Assembly (NCBI RefSeq): GCF_007859755.1
Contig: NZ_SJPF01000002.1
Span: 267,729-331,728, forward strand
Direction: 5' to 3'
Length of the DNA: 64,000 nucleotides
From: Blastopirellula retiformator
Lineage (GTDB): Bacteria > Planctomycetota > Planctomycetia > Pirellulales > Pirellulaceae
The translations under genes were made by a program, and so were the position numbers. Below are positions 45,965 through 53,550 of this stretch, in pieces. The stretch's first letter is position 1; each line of letters starts with the position of its first letter. The notes beneath the pieces are model-generated. The model was given only the letters and a program-made list of their open reading frames with translations, was not told the origin of the DNA and searched no databases.

Positions 45965-46771
45965 TGTGGCAGGGTCTATACGCTGATTCGCGGCAAGAAA
46001 AAGTCGTCAGCGACACTGCAAGAGATGCTGGCGGCGGAGCCGTGGGACGTCGTCACGCTGCAACAGTTGGCAGCCTGATATCTATCATCCCTACATCGAA
46101 AACCTGGTCGCGTTGGTCGGCGAAAAGGCGCCGCAAACGCAGATCACGCTGTACCAGACCTGGCAGTCCGTTGAAGTTCTCGACGGATTGCGTGATCGCA
46201 CGGATGCGATCCGCGAAGAGCTACGCTCTGAGCCTGGCGAGGTTGGAAAATGCCACGATGGCATTTTTCAACAGGCAGCTGGGCCTACCGAATCGATGCG
46301 CCGCTGCTGGAACGCTGGAAGATTTCGCAGGAAGAGATGTACCAGAAGCTGACCGACGCCTATTCGCGCGTCGCCAAGAAGTTTGACGTGCCGATGATCC
46401 CGGCCGGCGCAGCGATTCAAAACTATCGCCGCCGCGACGATCGCCAATACCACGTCGACGCCGACTTCTATTTGCAGTCGCCGCCAGAGACCGGAACCCC
46501 CAAGCAACACAATTCGTTGGTCGCCGGCTGGTACCGCAACAAGGAGAAAAAGCTGCAGCTCGACCCGAAGCATATGAACAAGCGCGGCGCTTATCTGATT
46601 GGCGCCGTTGGGTACGAAGCGCTGACCGGCAATGACATCCGCCAGAACAGCTTCGTTCCCCCCCGTATTCCGGCCGACGAACTGAAAGTCTTGCAGGAAG
46701 TGGCGCACGAGACGGTCGCCAGTTTCCAACAACCGGCGGCCCCGCAAACGAAGCTGCAGAACGGACGCTAG
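45965..46771 (+). pseudogene. SGNH-type hydrolase gene interrupted by a MITE
   Basis: Three coding pieces of one gene. The first (YTLIRGKKSSATLQEMLAAE, then PWDVVTLQQ) ends in a frameshift and stop near 46078. The second (PDIYHPYIENLVALVGEKAP, then QTQITLYQTW) runs to 46163. There MITE copy E interrupts it, and the sequence resumes after 46282 as AYRIDAPLLERWKISQEEMY to the stop. Removing the MITE and one CTGG restores the frame LYQTWAYRIDAP. The 5' end of the gene is missing. The piece pattern resembles DUF4886/sialate-esterase-type SGNH hydrolases. Confidence 0.8.
46164..46278 (-). mobile_element. Hairpin MITE, copy E (115 bp, inside a gene)
   Basis: Inverse orientation relative to copy A, lacking the CAAAATA/TATTTTG hairpin. 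Flanked by CTGG at 46160-46163 and 46279-46282, of which only one copy would exist in the uninterrupted gene. This is direct evidence of transposition with a 4-bp duplication. Confidence 0.9.
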
Positions 46772-47244
46772 TCCTGCAGTTCGAAATCCAATTGGTTTTC
46801 TCCCTGAGCGACGCTGGCGGTCAGGCCGGACGATTTGAACGACCCGTATCGCTTGGGCAGAAAGTGTTTGGGGCGCACGACGGCGGCTGACGTCGGATCA
46901 TCCGGATTGGCTTCTCGCATCGTTTCCATGACGTCCTTCGAGATTTTCACCTGATGGTTGCCGAGAATCGCGCCGTCGCCGTAGTCGAACGTCGTCAGTT
47001 CAGCGATACCGTCGGCGTCGGTCACTCCAGAAGCGCTTCGCTGTGATTCTGTCGAATTAAACGACACGCGAGCACCTTCGACCGGACCTCCCTGGTAGGT
47101 CACTCTGACACGGGTCGGAAAGACATCGACGCCTGGGTTTCGCGACGCGGTTCCGCCGCAGCCGGCCAGGACGGCGATTGCAGACCACAGCAAAACCAGG
47201 GGTAGTGTCGGCGCAAAGCTAGAGCGCTGGGTTCGTAAACGCAT
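46768..47244 (-). CDS. Lipoprotein with carboxypeptidase-regulatory-like fold
   Basis: A 158-residue lipoprotein: lipobox VLAGCGG, then VDVFPTRVRVTYQGGPVEGA and RVSFNSTESQRSASGVTDAD, a beta-sandwich of the transthyretin/carboxypeptidase-regulatory type used for surface proteins. It lies directly downstream of a DUF1559 gene on the same strand, the same pairing as 22370-23734. Its stop overlaps the end of the SGNH pseudogene on the opposite strand by 4 bp. Confidence 0.75.
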   Translation of the reverse strand: MRLRTQRSSFAPTLPLVLLWSAIAVLAGCGGTASRNPGVDVFPTRVRVTYQGGPVEGARVSFNSTESQRSASGVTDADGIAELTTFDYGDGAILGNHQVKISKDVMETMREANPDDPTSAAVVRPKHFLPKRYGSFKSSGLTASVAQGENQLDFELQD

Positions 47245-47324
47245 GAGGGCCTCTTCATTTCAAGAGAGAGCGCCGCGGATTGGGCGCTCTCGTTAGGCGG
47301 GTAAACGGGAAGGTGGGATTCGGC

Positions 47325-48365
47325 TTACGGAAGTTGCTTGGATTCGCCGCCGCCGATCGTGCCCAGGGCGCCCCAAACGCCATAAGGACTTTCGCCGGTG
47401 GTCAATGGAGCGCTGGTGGTCGAACCGGTGTCGATTGTTTCCGGAATGAAGCGAACCGAAGCATCGGCCAAGACGACGTTCACGCCGCCTGGGTGATAGC
47501 TGGTCGCCGAGGTGAGCGATTCGACCGTGTTCTCGTTCGTTCCGGTCCAGCAGGAGGGACCGTTCGGAGGCAGCACCGTTGAGAAGGCGTTAAACGCTGC
47601 GAAACCATCATTCCAGCGCTGGCTACCGCGATTGCTGCCGCTTGACGCGTATTCATTGCGATTGGTCGTCGAAACGGCCGCCAAGCAGGCCGAGGGATCG
47701 GTTGCAAATGAAATCGAAGGTGCGTGTCCCTGCTTCACCAACTTGCCAGTCGTGCCGACCGAGCGTTCCGCCATCATGACGGTGTTGCTGGTCCCGTCGA
47801 TCACATCGCGGAACGATGTACGGGCCTCGTTGCCGTAGTTGAACATGCCGCGCAGACGGCGGTCCCTCGAGGTTAACGACGTGAACGAATCGCCGATCGA
47901 GAAGCGATAGTTACACGGCGCTGTCGTCACGCCCCCGACCGCAGCATGCGAGACGCCAGGATCGGAGGGGCACAGCAGCGCGTCCAGCCGGACTTTCCAA
48001 GGGGCAAAATCGGCCCATGGGGGCGGCGGCGCCATAAGGCCATGATTCTTGATCTGATCTGCCAGGGCGTTCTGCTCCAAGAAGGGTAGCAGGAAGATCA
48101 TCCCTCCAACCCGTTCGGCGTACCCGTTCGGTTCGTTGGTGTTGGCGACGCCGCGCGGAGGAAAGGCGCCGAAGGTGTCATGGTGATTGTGAAGCGCCAG
48201 CCCCAGCTGCTTTAGCTGATTGCTGCACTGCATCCGACGGGCCGCCTCGCGAGCTTGTTGGACGGCGGGAAGCAAGAGCGCGATTAAGACCCCAATAATG
48301 GCGATCACGACTAGCAGTTCTACCAGGGTGAAACCCCGATTCTTACGACACAGATGGGCTTGCAT
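47325..48365 (-). CDS. DUF1559 pilin-like secreted protein
   Basis: A 346-residue protein with a pilin-type N-terminus (NRGFTLVELLVVIAIIGVLI, then QAREAARRMQCSNQLKQ) and the C-terminal DUF1559 signature SYHPGGVNVVLADASVRFIP. The start is the ATG that gives a short basic leader before the prepilin cleavage site. The frame is open further upstream but without pilin-like sequence. It is the first gene of a two-gene unit with the lipoprotein at 46768-47244. Confidence 0.88.
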   Translation of the reverse strand: MQAHLCRKNRGFTLVELLVVIAIIGVLIALLLPAVQQAREAARRMQCSNQLKQLGLALHNHHDTFGAFPPRGVANTNEPNGYAERVGGMIFLLPFLEQNALADQIKNHGLMAPPPPWADFAPWKVRLDALLCPSDPGVSHAAVGGVTTAPCNYRFSIGDSFTSLTSRDRRLRGMFNYGNEARTSFRDVIDGTSNTVMMAERSVGTTGKLVKQGHAPSISFATDPSACLAAVSTTNRNEYASSGSNRGSQRWNDGFAAFNAFSTVLPPNGPSCWTGTNENTVESLTSATSYHPGGVNVVLADASVRFIPETIDTGSTTSAPLTTGESPYGVWGALGTIGGGESKQLP

Positions 48366-48791
48366 AGAAATCTCAGAGGAAAAGAGATTGGAATTAAGAA
48401 CGGTCCCAAGCGGAGCGGAAAAGTGGCGTGCATAAATGCCGCTTTGGGTGGGCATCATACAACCTAATCTAAGAAATACCAGTTTTGTTATCAAGTGAAT
48501 TGCATATTATTTGCCAATTGATTCCGGTAATTTGCAGAAATGAAGAAATTTATCTAGGCCTGCCAGTGCTGTTACGGCTGACAGTCAAAGGCAGGGAGTC
48601 GGGCCGATTTACGATCAATGGCTATTTTTGCAGAGCTGTCTTAATTGCCCAGATTACCATAAAGGCTACGGTGATCGTCACAGATCGAGGCCGTTGAACG
48701 CTGGGGAGTTTTCAACGATTCTCGCGTCGGCGATCCCATCGTTAATCATTCCCTGATCAATCGTTGGTCAGCGGACCGACTGCCCAATTCC
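48366..48791. other. Intergenic, nothing recognised
   Basis: About 425 bp, rather AT-rich near 48430-48560, between divergently transcribed genes. It should hold the promoters of the DUF1559 unit and of the formyltransferase gene. No repeat or RNA structure stands out. Confidence 0.4.
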
Positions 48792-49697
48792 ATGAGCCCA
48801 TGCGCGGGGACTCCGATCGGCGGCGGAGACTTTGATGGCCTCCTAAAGGTTACGCGCTTGAACATCGTCGCGATTAGCACGCTGGCTCCCCAGCATCGCT
48901 TCGTTTTGTCGAAGCTGCACGACGCCAGCCCGCTTCGTCATCTGATTCAGCCGGTTTGGTCCGCCAAGCCCGCCAGTTGGCGGCAATACGGCAAACTGCT
49001 GCATTCTCCCTTCTCGGTGATCAATCGCCGGCTGCAGTCGCGCTATCGCAACTGGCGCGACGATCGACTCTACCGGACCCTGGCCGAGCGACTTGAACCT
49101 GCCGCTGCGGAGCGTTTCTCGGACGTCGAGCAGTCGCTAGTTGCGATCGATGACTTCAACCGTGCGGCGAACGTCGATCTGATTCGTCAGTTGCAGCCCG
49201 ACGTCATCGTGACGAGCGGTTGCCCTATTTTGAAACCGGAAATCTTCGGGCTGGCTCGCCTGGCGACGATCAACATCCATTGGGGAATCGCCCCCGATTA
49301 TCGCGGCGAGAACACGCTCTTCTGGCCCCTTTATCACAACGATGAAGCGAACGTCGGCGTGACGATTCACAAGATCGACGCGGGGATCGATACCGGGCCA
49401 ATTCTCGCGCATGGATTCGTCGACTGCGGGCCGGAAGATGGGGAAGCGTCGGTCACCGTCAAAGCGGCTCAGGTGGCGGCGCGACTGTTGCCAGGCATTG
49501 TGGCGAAGATCGAGGAGACGCAATCAGCGACGGGGCAAGTCTCGACTGAAGCGGGAACGCTCTATCTGGGGCGGCAGCGCACCTGGCGGCACGATCTGAC
49601 GCATTGGTGGCGGCGGCGACGCGCTTCGGACAGGCGGACGATTGAGGCCCACGACGAGATCTATATCGACAAGCCTGCGTCCGGCTTGGCGTCTTAG
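48792..49697 (+). CDS. Formyltransferase-family protein
   Basis: A 301-residue protein with a formyl_trans_N domain: VDLIRQLQPDVIVTSGCPIL, then INIHWGIAPDYRGENTLFWP and the aspartate segment IHKIDAGIDTGPIL. The N-H-D catalytic set of the family is therefore present (Asn/His in INIHWG and Asp in DTGPIL). It lacks the C-terminal domain of methionyl-tRNA formyltransferase. Similar stand-alone enzymes transfer formyl groups to sugar nucleotides or other amines. It precedes an AMP-dependent ligase gene, with MITE copy F between them. Substrate unknown. Confidence 0.75.
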   Translation: MSPCAGTPIGGGDFDGLLKVTRLNIVAISTLAPQHRFVLSKLHDASPLRHLIQPVWSAKPASWRQYGKLLHSPFSVINRRLQSRYRNWRDDRLYRTLAERLEPAAAERFSDVEQSLVAIDDFNRAANVDLIRQLQPDVIVTSGCPILKPEIFGLARLATINIHWGIAPDYRGENTLFWPLYHNDEANVGVTIHKIDAGIDTGPILAHGFVDCGPEDGEASVTVKAAQVAARLLPGIVAKIEETQSATGQVSTEAGTLYLGRQRTWRHDLTHWWRRRRASDRRTIEAHDEIYIDKPASGLAS

Positions 49698-49799
49698 TTC
49701 GAGAGAAGGCTGGCGCGGCGGGTCGCCATCGGCCGAAGGATACTTGTGCCGCTGGCGAACTTGCGATCCTGATCGATCGAAAGGAGGTTAGAATTCTAG

Positions 49800-49948
49800 C
49801 AGTCCGTTGATTTTCTCGACGGACTGCGTGATTGCACGGATGCGATCCCAAAATAACGACGTAAGTCGTTATTTTGCGAGCCGCGAAGAGCTATGCTCTG
49901 AGTCTGGCGAGGTTGGAAAATGCCACGATGGCATTTTCCAACAGGCAG
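49800..49948 (-). mobile_element. 149-bp hairpin MITE, copy F
   Basis: Full length, inverse orientation. Flanked by CTAG at 49796-49799 and 49949-49952. It separates the formyltransferase and acyl-CoA ligase genes. Confidence 0.88.
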
Positions 49949-49989
49949 CTAGCGGTGAATTTCCTTCTTTCCGATATCAGGACAATGCG

Positions 49990-51540
49990 ATGCCCTGGAG
50001 TGGACCGCGAATTCCGCCAACCGCGATTGTTGCTGATCTGTTAGGCCAAGGTTTACGCAGCCAGGCCGAAGGCGTTGCGCTCGCTTCCACCAAGATGCAA
50101 TGGACCTGGCGCCAACTGGACGACGTCAGTACGCATTTAGCGCGACAATATCTGCAACTCGGCTTGCAGCCGGGTGACCGGATCGCGTCGCTCATGCCGA
50201 ACCGGACCTCGCTGGTGATTCATTACCTGGCCTGTCTGAAATCAGGCCTGGTCGCGACGCCGCTAAACTACCGCTACATGCCGCCAGAGATTGATCACGC
50301 TCTAGAGCTTAGCGGCGCCGCGGTATTGTTGCACCATGCCGAAAGAGACGCCGACGTCGCCGCTTGCCGGATGACGCAGCAGTTGTCGCATGGCACGATT
50401 CGGTATCGTGCCGCAGATTCGCTTGGCCTGCAGTGGGAAGCGCTGATGGGTCGGCCTGCCGCCGATCAATCGCTGAAGCCGCCGCAGCCAGATGATGTGG
50501 CGTTCATCTATTTCACCTCTGGCAGCACCGGCAAACCGAAGGGCGTTGTTCATACGCAGCGGACCTACGCCGCGATGCTGGCGGCGACGATCGCCGGCAT
50601 GGAGTTGACGGCGGACGATACATTTTTACCGGCATCGTCGTTTTCGCACATTGGCGCTTCGCTGTTTGGGCTAGCGACGCTCGCTGCCGGCGGCCGATTG
50701 TTGGTTCCCCGCACAACTGAAGCGCCAGAAGTCGTCCCGCTGCTCGAGACGTTTCGTCCGACGGTCATGTTGATGTTGCCGGCGCCGCTAATCGCGCTGG
50801 TCCGCGATCATGACGTGCGAGGAGATGATTTCGCGTCGATCCGGCTGTGCGTTTCGGGTGGCGATCGGGTCTCGGCGGTGCTGGAGCAAGAGTTTATTCA
50901 ACTGGCCGGCATGCCGATTGACGAGTCGTACGGCATGACCGAAATCGGCCTGGCGGCAATCTGTCCCCCATCGGGCGAGATTCGCTTGGGGTCGCTCGGC
51001 AAACTCTGTCCCGGCTACGAGATGTCATTGCGTGACGCCGACGGAGCGGAAGTTGACGCTGGCGCCGAGGGGCGACTCTGGATTCGTTCGGCGACCAATA
51101 TGATTGGATATTGGCGAAACGACGAGGCGACCGCCGAAACGATTCAGCACGGTTGGATCGATACCGGCGACATGGTGCGAATCGATGACGAGGGGTATCT
51201 CTGGTTCTACGGGCGACAGAAGCAAATCATCATTCATGACGGCTCGAATATCTGCCCGCAGGAGGTGGAAGAAGCGGTCGCCGCGCATCCTTCGATTGAC
51301 CAGGTCGGCGTGATCGGCGTTCACGATGTGATTCATGGCGAAAATGTCCGCGCCTTCGTCACGCTTAAGGAGAACGCCGAGCGTCCGACCAGCGCCGAAC
51401 TGATTCAGTTTGCCCGCGATCAAGTCGGTTATAAAGCGCCGGAAGAAATCGTCTATCTCCCGGCAATGCCCCTGACCGCCAGCGGCAAGGTCGATCGCAC
51501 GGCGCTGAAAAATTGGACGCGTGAGAAAAGCGAACAATAA
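49990..51540 (+). CDS. AMP-dependent acyl-CoA synthetase/ligase
   Basis: A 516-residue adenylate-forming enzyme (ANL superfamily). The AMP-binding P-loop is FTSGSTGKPKGVVHT. Other core motifs are SYGMTEIG, GWIDTGDMVRIDDEGYLWFY, and the C-terminal catalytic lysine segment LTASGKVDRTAL. Length and motifs are complete, so it is probably active on a carboxylic acid, giving an acyl-AMP and then a thioester. The start is the ATG giving MPWSGPR; the open frame upstream runs through MITE copy F and is not coding. It could form one pathway with the formyltransferase. Confidence 0.88.
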   Translation: MPWSGPRIPPTAIVADLLGQGLRSQAEGVALASTKMQWTWRQLDDVSTHLARQYLQLGLQPGDRIASLMPNRTSLVIHYLACLKSGLVATPLNYRYMPPEIDHALELSGAAVLLHHAERDADVAACRMTQQLSHGTIRYRAADSLGLQWEALMGRPAADQSLKPPQPDDVAFIYFTSGSTGKPKGVVHTQRTYAAMLAATIAGMELTADDTFLPASSFSHIGASLFGLATLAAGGRLLVPRTTEAPEVVPLLETFRPTVMLMLPAPLIALVRDHDVRGDDFASIRLCVSGGDRVSAVLEQEFIQLAGMPIDESYGMTEIGLAAICPPSGEIRLGSLGKLCPGYEMSLRDADGAEVDAGAEGRLWIRSATNMIGYWRNDEATAETIQHGWIDTGDMVRIDDEGYLWFYGRQKQIIIHDGSNICPQEVEEAVAAHPSIDQVGVIGVHDVIHGENVRAFVTLKENAERPTSAELIQFARDQVGYKAPEEIVYLPAMPLTASGKVDRTALKNWTREKSEQ

Positions 51541-51792
51541 TTGCAGCCTGCGGCGCATCTTCGCTTTTATGGAAAAAAGTGCGAACCATCTCGCGAGTTG
51601 GTCGTCTAACTTTCAGCCACCAAGACGCAACCTTTAAAACAGCGAATATAGACCGATGTTGCTCAAAAACCTCAATACGTTACTCCAAAGCGGCGCCAGC
51701 CCCAGTTGGTTGAATGAACCGGAAGCGAATATTCCGGCGGCGCTACCGCTACGCTTGTGACGCAGGCACAATGCCTGCCGCCTTTCTTACAA

Positions 51793-51828
51793 AGGCCTGA
51801 TGTCGCAAGCGGCATCAGGCCTTTTTTT
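51793..51828 (+). terminator. Intrinsic terminator
   Basis: AGGCCTGATG, loop, CATCAGGCCT followed by seven T. It lies just before the tRNA array. A 34-codon frame (51656-51760) precedes it, but it has no ribosome-binding site and I do not call it. Confidence 0.85.
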
Positions 51829-51850
51829 GTGGACTTTGCGAGCCATTTAT

Positions 51851-51923
51851 GGCCCGTTCGGCTTCGGGTGAGGCCAGCGGTTTTTCAAGCCGCGCAGGTT
51901 GGGTTCGACTCCCACACGGGCTG
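51851..51923 (+). tRNA. tRNA-Glu(TTC)
   Basis: Cloverleaf with acceptor GGCCCGT/ACGGGCT, anticodon stem GCGGT/GCCGC around loop TTTTCAA, and T loop TTCGACT. First gene of the linear tRNA array. The T stem has one mismatch. Confidence 0.75.
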
Positions 51924-51934
51924 CTTCATTTTAT

Positions 51935-52007
51935 CGGGTAGAGGTGCACTTGGTAGCACGCCGGTTTTGGGAACCGGAGGTTTTCGGTTCGACTCCGAGG
52001 TACCCGA
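51935..52007 (+). tRNA. tRNA-Pro(TGG)
   Basis: Acceptor CGGGTA/TACCCG, anticodon stem CCGGT/ACCGG, loop TTTGGGA, T arm TTCGG-TTCGACT-CCGAG. Confidence 0.85.
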
Positions 52008-52017
52008 CTATTGCCAT

Positions 52018-52089
52018 GGTAGTCGAGGGCTGGTCGCCCGCGTCCGGCTGATATCCAGATGACGCTGAGTTCGATTCTCAGGGCTATCA
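52018..52089 (+). tRNA. tRNA-Ile(GAT)
   Basis: Acceptor GGTAGTC/GGCTATC with two G-T pairs, anticodon loop CTGATAT, T arm CTGAG-TTCGATT-CTCAG. The D arm (GGGC-TGGTC-GCCC) has an unusually short loop and the anticodon stem one mismatch. Confidence 0.7.
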
Positions 52090-52163
52090 CTGTTTTGTTT
52101 GACGAAAAGGAAGGTCACGATGTTTCGCTTGCAACGACTCAAACGTTCGCCGCAACACCTTTT

Positions 52164-52235
52164 GAGGTTGTGGTGTAACGGCAGCATAACGGACTTTTAA
52201 TCCGTCTGGCGCAGGTTCGAATCCTGCCAGCCTCA
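52164..52235 (+). tRNA. tRNA-Lys(TTT)
   Basis: Acceptor GAGGTTG/CAGCCTC, anticodon stem ACGGA/TCCGT, loop CTTTTAA, T arm GCAGG-TTCGAAT-CCTGC. Confidence 0.88.
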
Positions 52236-52247
52236 CTTTACGCAGTC

Positions 52248-52319
52248 GCACTGGTGGTCTAGCGGCGAAGACTCCGTACTCGTACTACGGCGACGTCGGT
52301 TCGACTCCGGCCCGGTGCT
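52248..52319 (+). tRNA. tRNA-Thr(CGT)
   Basis: Acceptor GCACTGG/CCGGTGC, anticodon stem CCGTA/TACGG, loop CTCGTAC, T loop TTCGACT. The D arm departs from consensus. Confidence 0.8.
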
Positions 52320-52341
52320 CTTTGACTTGACGATGCGTTTC

Positions 52342-52412
52342 GCGCCCATGATGTAGCGGTAGCCTACTGCCTTGCCATGGCGGAAGTGTGGGTTCGACTC
52401 CCACTGGGCGCT
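52342..52412 (+). tRNA. tRNA-Gly(GCC)
   Basis: Acceptor GCGCCCA/TGGGCGC, anticodon stem CTGCC/GGCGG, loop TTGCCAT, T arm GTGGG-TTCGACT-CCCAC. Confidence 0.85.
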
Positions 52413-52421
52413 CTTTGATTT

Positions 52422-52496
52422 TGTGGTGGGTCCTGTGTTGGTACGGGAGGGCGGCTGTTAACCGCCCAGTCGCAGGTTCGATTCCTGCCGCCACAG
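52422..52496 (+). tRNA. tRNA-Asn(GTT)
   Basis: Acceptor TGTGGTG/CGCCACA, anticodon stem GGCGG/CCGCC, loop CTGTTAA, T arm GCAGG-TTCGATT-CCTGC. Confidence 0.85.
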
Positions 52497-52506
52497 CTTG
52501 ATTGGG

Positions 52507-52560
52507 AGAATAGAACACGGACGCCACGGATGAATCACGGAAGGACACGGTAAGAAAACA
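52507..52560. repeat. Dispersed repeat copy (GAACACGG type)
   Basis: GAATAGAACACGGACGCCACGG-type sequence with ATGAATCACGG and CACGGTAAG, matching 28026-28075. An inverted copy follows at 52622-52672, so the pair forms a long imperfect hairpin inside the tRNA array. Confidence 0.7.
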
Positions 52561-52621
52561 AGGACGATGAAGTAGGAAGATGGAGATGAAGTCGAGATGT
52601 AGCCTCTCGCCACACTTTCTC

Positions 52622-52672
52622 TCTTTCTTACCGTGCTCTTCACCGTGGCCTCCGTGTTCAATTCCTCAAGAA
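52622..52672. repeat. Dispersed repeat, inverted copy
   Basis: Inverted counterpart of 52507-52560: CTTACCGTG, then GTGGCCTCCGTGTTCAATTC. Same family as 33395-33455. Confidence 0.7.
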
Positions 52673-52675
52673 AAT

Positions 52676-52746
52676 ACGTCTCTGGTGTAACGGCAGCATG
52701 GCTGGTTCCAACCCAGTTGGTCAGGGTTCAAATCCTTGGGGACGTG
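52676..52746 (+). tRNA. tRNA-Trp(CCA)
   Basis: Acceptor ACGTCTC/GGGACGT, anticodon stem GCTGG/CCAGT, loop TTCCAAC, T loop TTCAAAT. Confidence 0.82.
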
Positions 52747-52756
52747 CTTCAACAAC

Positions 52757-52827
52757 GGGCTTATCGTCTAACAGGAAGATGCCGGTTTTGCAAACCGGCG
52801 ATCCGGGTGCAACTCCCGGTAGGTCCA
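52757..52827 (+). tRNA. tRNA-Ala(TGC)
   Basis: Acceptor GGGCTTA/TAGGTCC, anticodon stem CCGGT/ACCGG, loop TTTGCAA. T loop is TGCAACT instead of TTCAACT. Confidence 0.8.
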
Positions 52828-52839
52828 CTTTTTACGAAT

Positions 52840-52911
52840 GGTCCCGTGGTCCAGCGGCGACGACATCTGTCTTACAAACAGAAAACGGCGGTTCGATTCC
52901 GTCCGGGACTA
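52840..52911 (+). tRNA. tRNA-Val(TAC)
   Basis: Acceptor GGTCCCG/CGGGACT, anticodon stem TCTGT/ACAGA, loop CTTACAA, T arm GGCGG-TTCGATT-CCGTC. Confidence 0.85.
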
Positions 52912-52935
52912 CTTCACGAACCAGGAGCTTCGATC

Positions 52936-53205
52936 ATGACGAAAAACACCCGCTACATCCAATGCAGTCTCCGTCGCGAAGTCGCCGACGGCACGCTATG
53001 CGCGACGTCCTATTTGCCGCAGCAATTTGCTCGGCCTGGCGGAGTCGTGAAATTGCGCGATGAGCAAAACGAGTGGACCGACGGCTGGATCGTCGAAGAG
53101 GTGGGCCAGTCGATCCTCGGCCTGGCCGAGGTCCCGGACGCGCACAAAGCGATCCGCGCCCATCGCCAACAAACCGGCGACAGCTCGCGCCGGGCGAAAA
53201 ACTAA
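52936..53205 (+). CDS. Small protein inside the tRNA array, unknown function
   Basis: An 89-residue soluble protein (RYIQCSLRREVADGTLCATS, then YLPQQFARPGGVVKLRDEQN) with a CAGGAG ribosome-binding site. The WTDGWIVEEVGQ segment suggests a small beta-barrel, and the tail is basic (RAHRQQTGDSSRRAKN). Its position between tRNA-Val and tRNA-Leu suggests an RNA-related role, but no motif proves it. A hairpin at 53206-53230 (GCGCGCTTG and CAAGCGCGC) follows the stop. Confidence 0.6.
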   Translation: MTKNTRYIQCSLRREVADGTLCATSYLPQQFARPGGVVKLRDEQNEWTDGWIVEEVGQSILGLAEVPDAHKAIRAHRQQTGDSSRRAKN

Positions 53206-53235
53206 CAGCGCGCTTGCGAGCAAGCGCGCTCCCCC

Positions 53236-53310
53236 GCCTAGATACGCCAACGCGGCAGAGCGGTCTGGTCTAAACCCAGATGTTTGCAGGTTCGACTCCT
53301 GCTCTAGGCA
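53236..53310 (+). tRNA. tRNA-Leu(TAA), short variable arm
   Basis: Acceptor GCCTAGA/TCTAGGC, anticodon stem TCTGG/CCAGA, loop TCTAAAC (C at position 33), T arm GCAGG-TTCGACT-CCTGC. The variable region is only about 5 nt, unlike the long arm of normal leucine tRNAs. Confidence 0.7.
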
Positions 53311-53328
53311 CTTGTCGAGAGACATCAT

Positions 53329-53402
53329 GGCTCGGTAGGCAACTGGCAGACCAAGCTGACTTAGAATCAGCTATGCTGTGGGTTCGAATCCCACCCGAGC
53401 TA
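53329..53402 (+). tRNA. tRNA-Leu(TAG), short variable arm
   Basis: Acceptor GGCTCGG/CCGAGCT, anticodon stem GCTGA/TCAGC, loop CTTAGAA, T arm GTGGG-TTCGAAT-CCCAC. Variable region short for leucine. Confidence 0.75.
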
Positions 53403-53420
53403 CTGCAAGAGGCAATTGCG

Positions 53421-53499
53421 GTGCGGTACGCAAACAGGCAAAGCGACGAAGCTCAAACCTTCGTGATCGATTGCGGGTTCGATTCCCGCACGGGGCACT
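53421..53499 (+). tRNA. tRNA-Leu(CAA), degenerate
   Basis: Anticodon stem CGAAG/CTTCG, loop CTCAAAC, T arm GCGGG-TTCGATT-CCCGC. The acceptor stem (GTGCGGT against CGGGGCAC) pairs at only about five positions, so it may be a pseudo-tRNA. Confidence 0.5.
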
Positions 53500-53550
53500 C
53501 TAGCAGCCGCCAGGCTGCGGCGTCTTGTAAGGACGATTTAGTGCGCTGGG

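Noticed and set aside
51656-51760. 34-residue peptide gene before the terminator at 51793
   Set aside because: No ribosome-binding site and no similarity; kept only as a note.
53500-53545. Possible further tRNA (Thr or Tyr-like anticodon loop CTTGTAAGG)
   Set aside because: Only an imperfect anticodon hairpin is visible. No T arm or acceptor partner follows, so at most it is a remnant.
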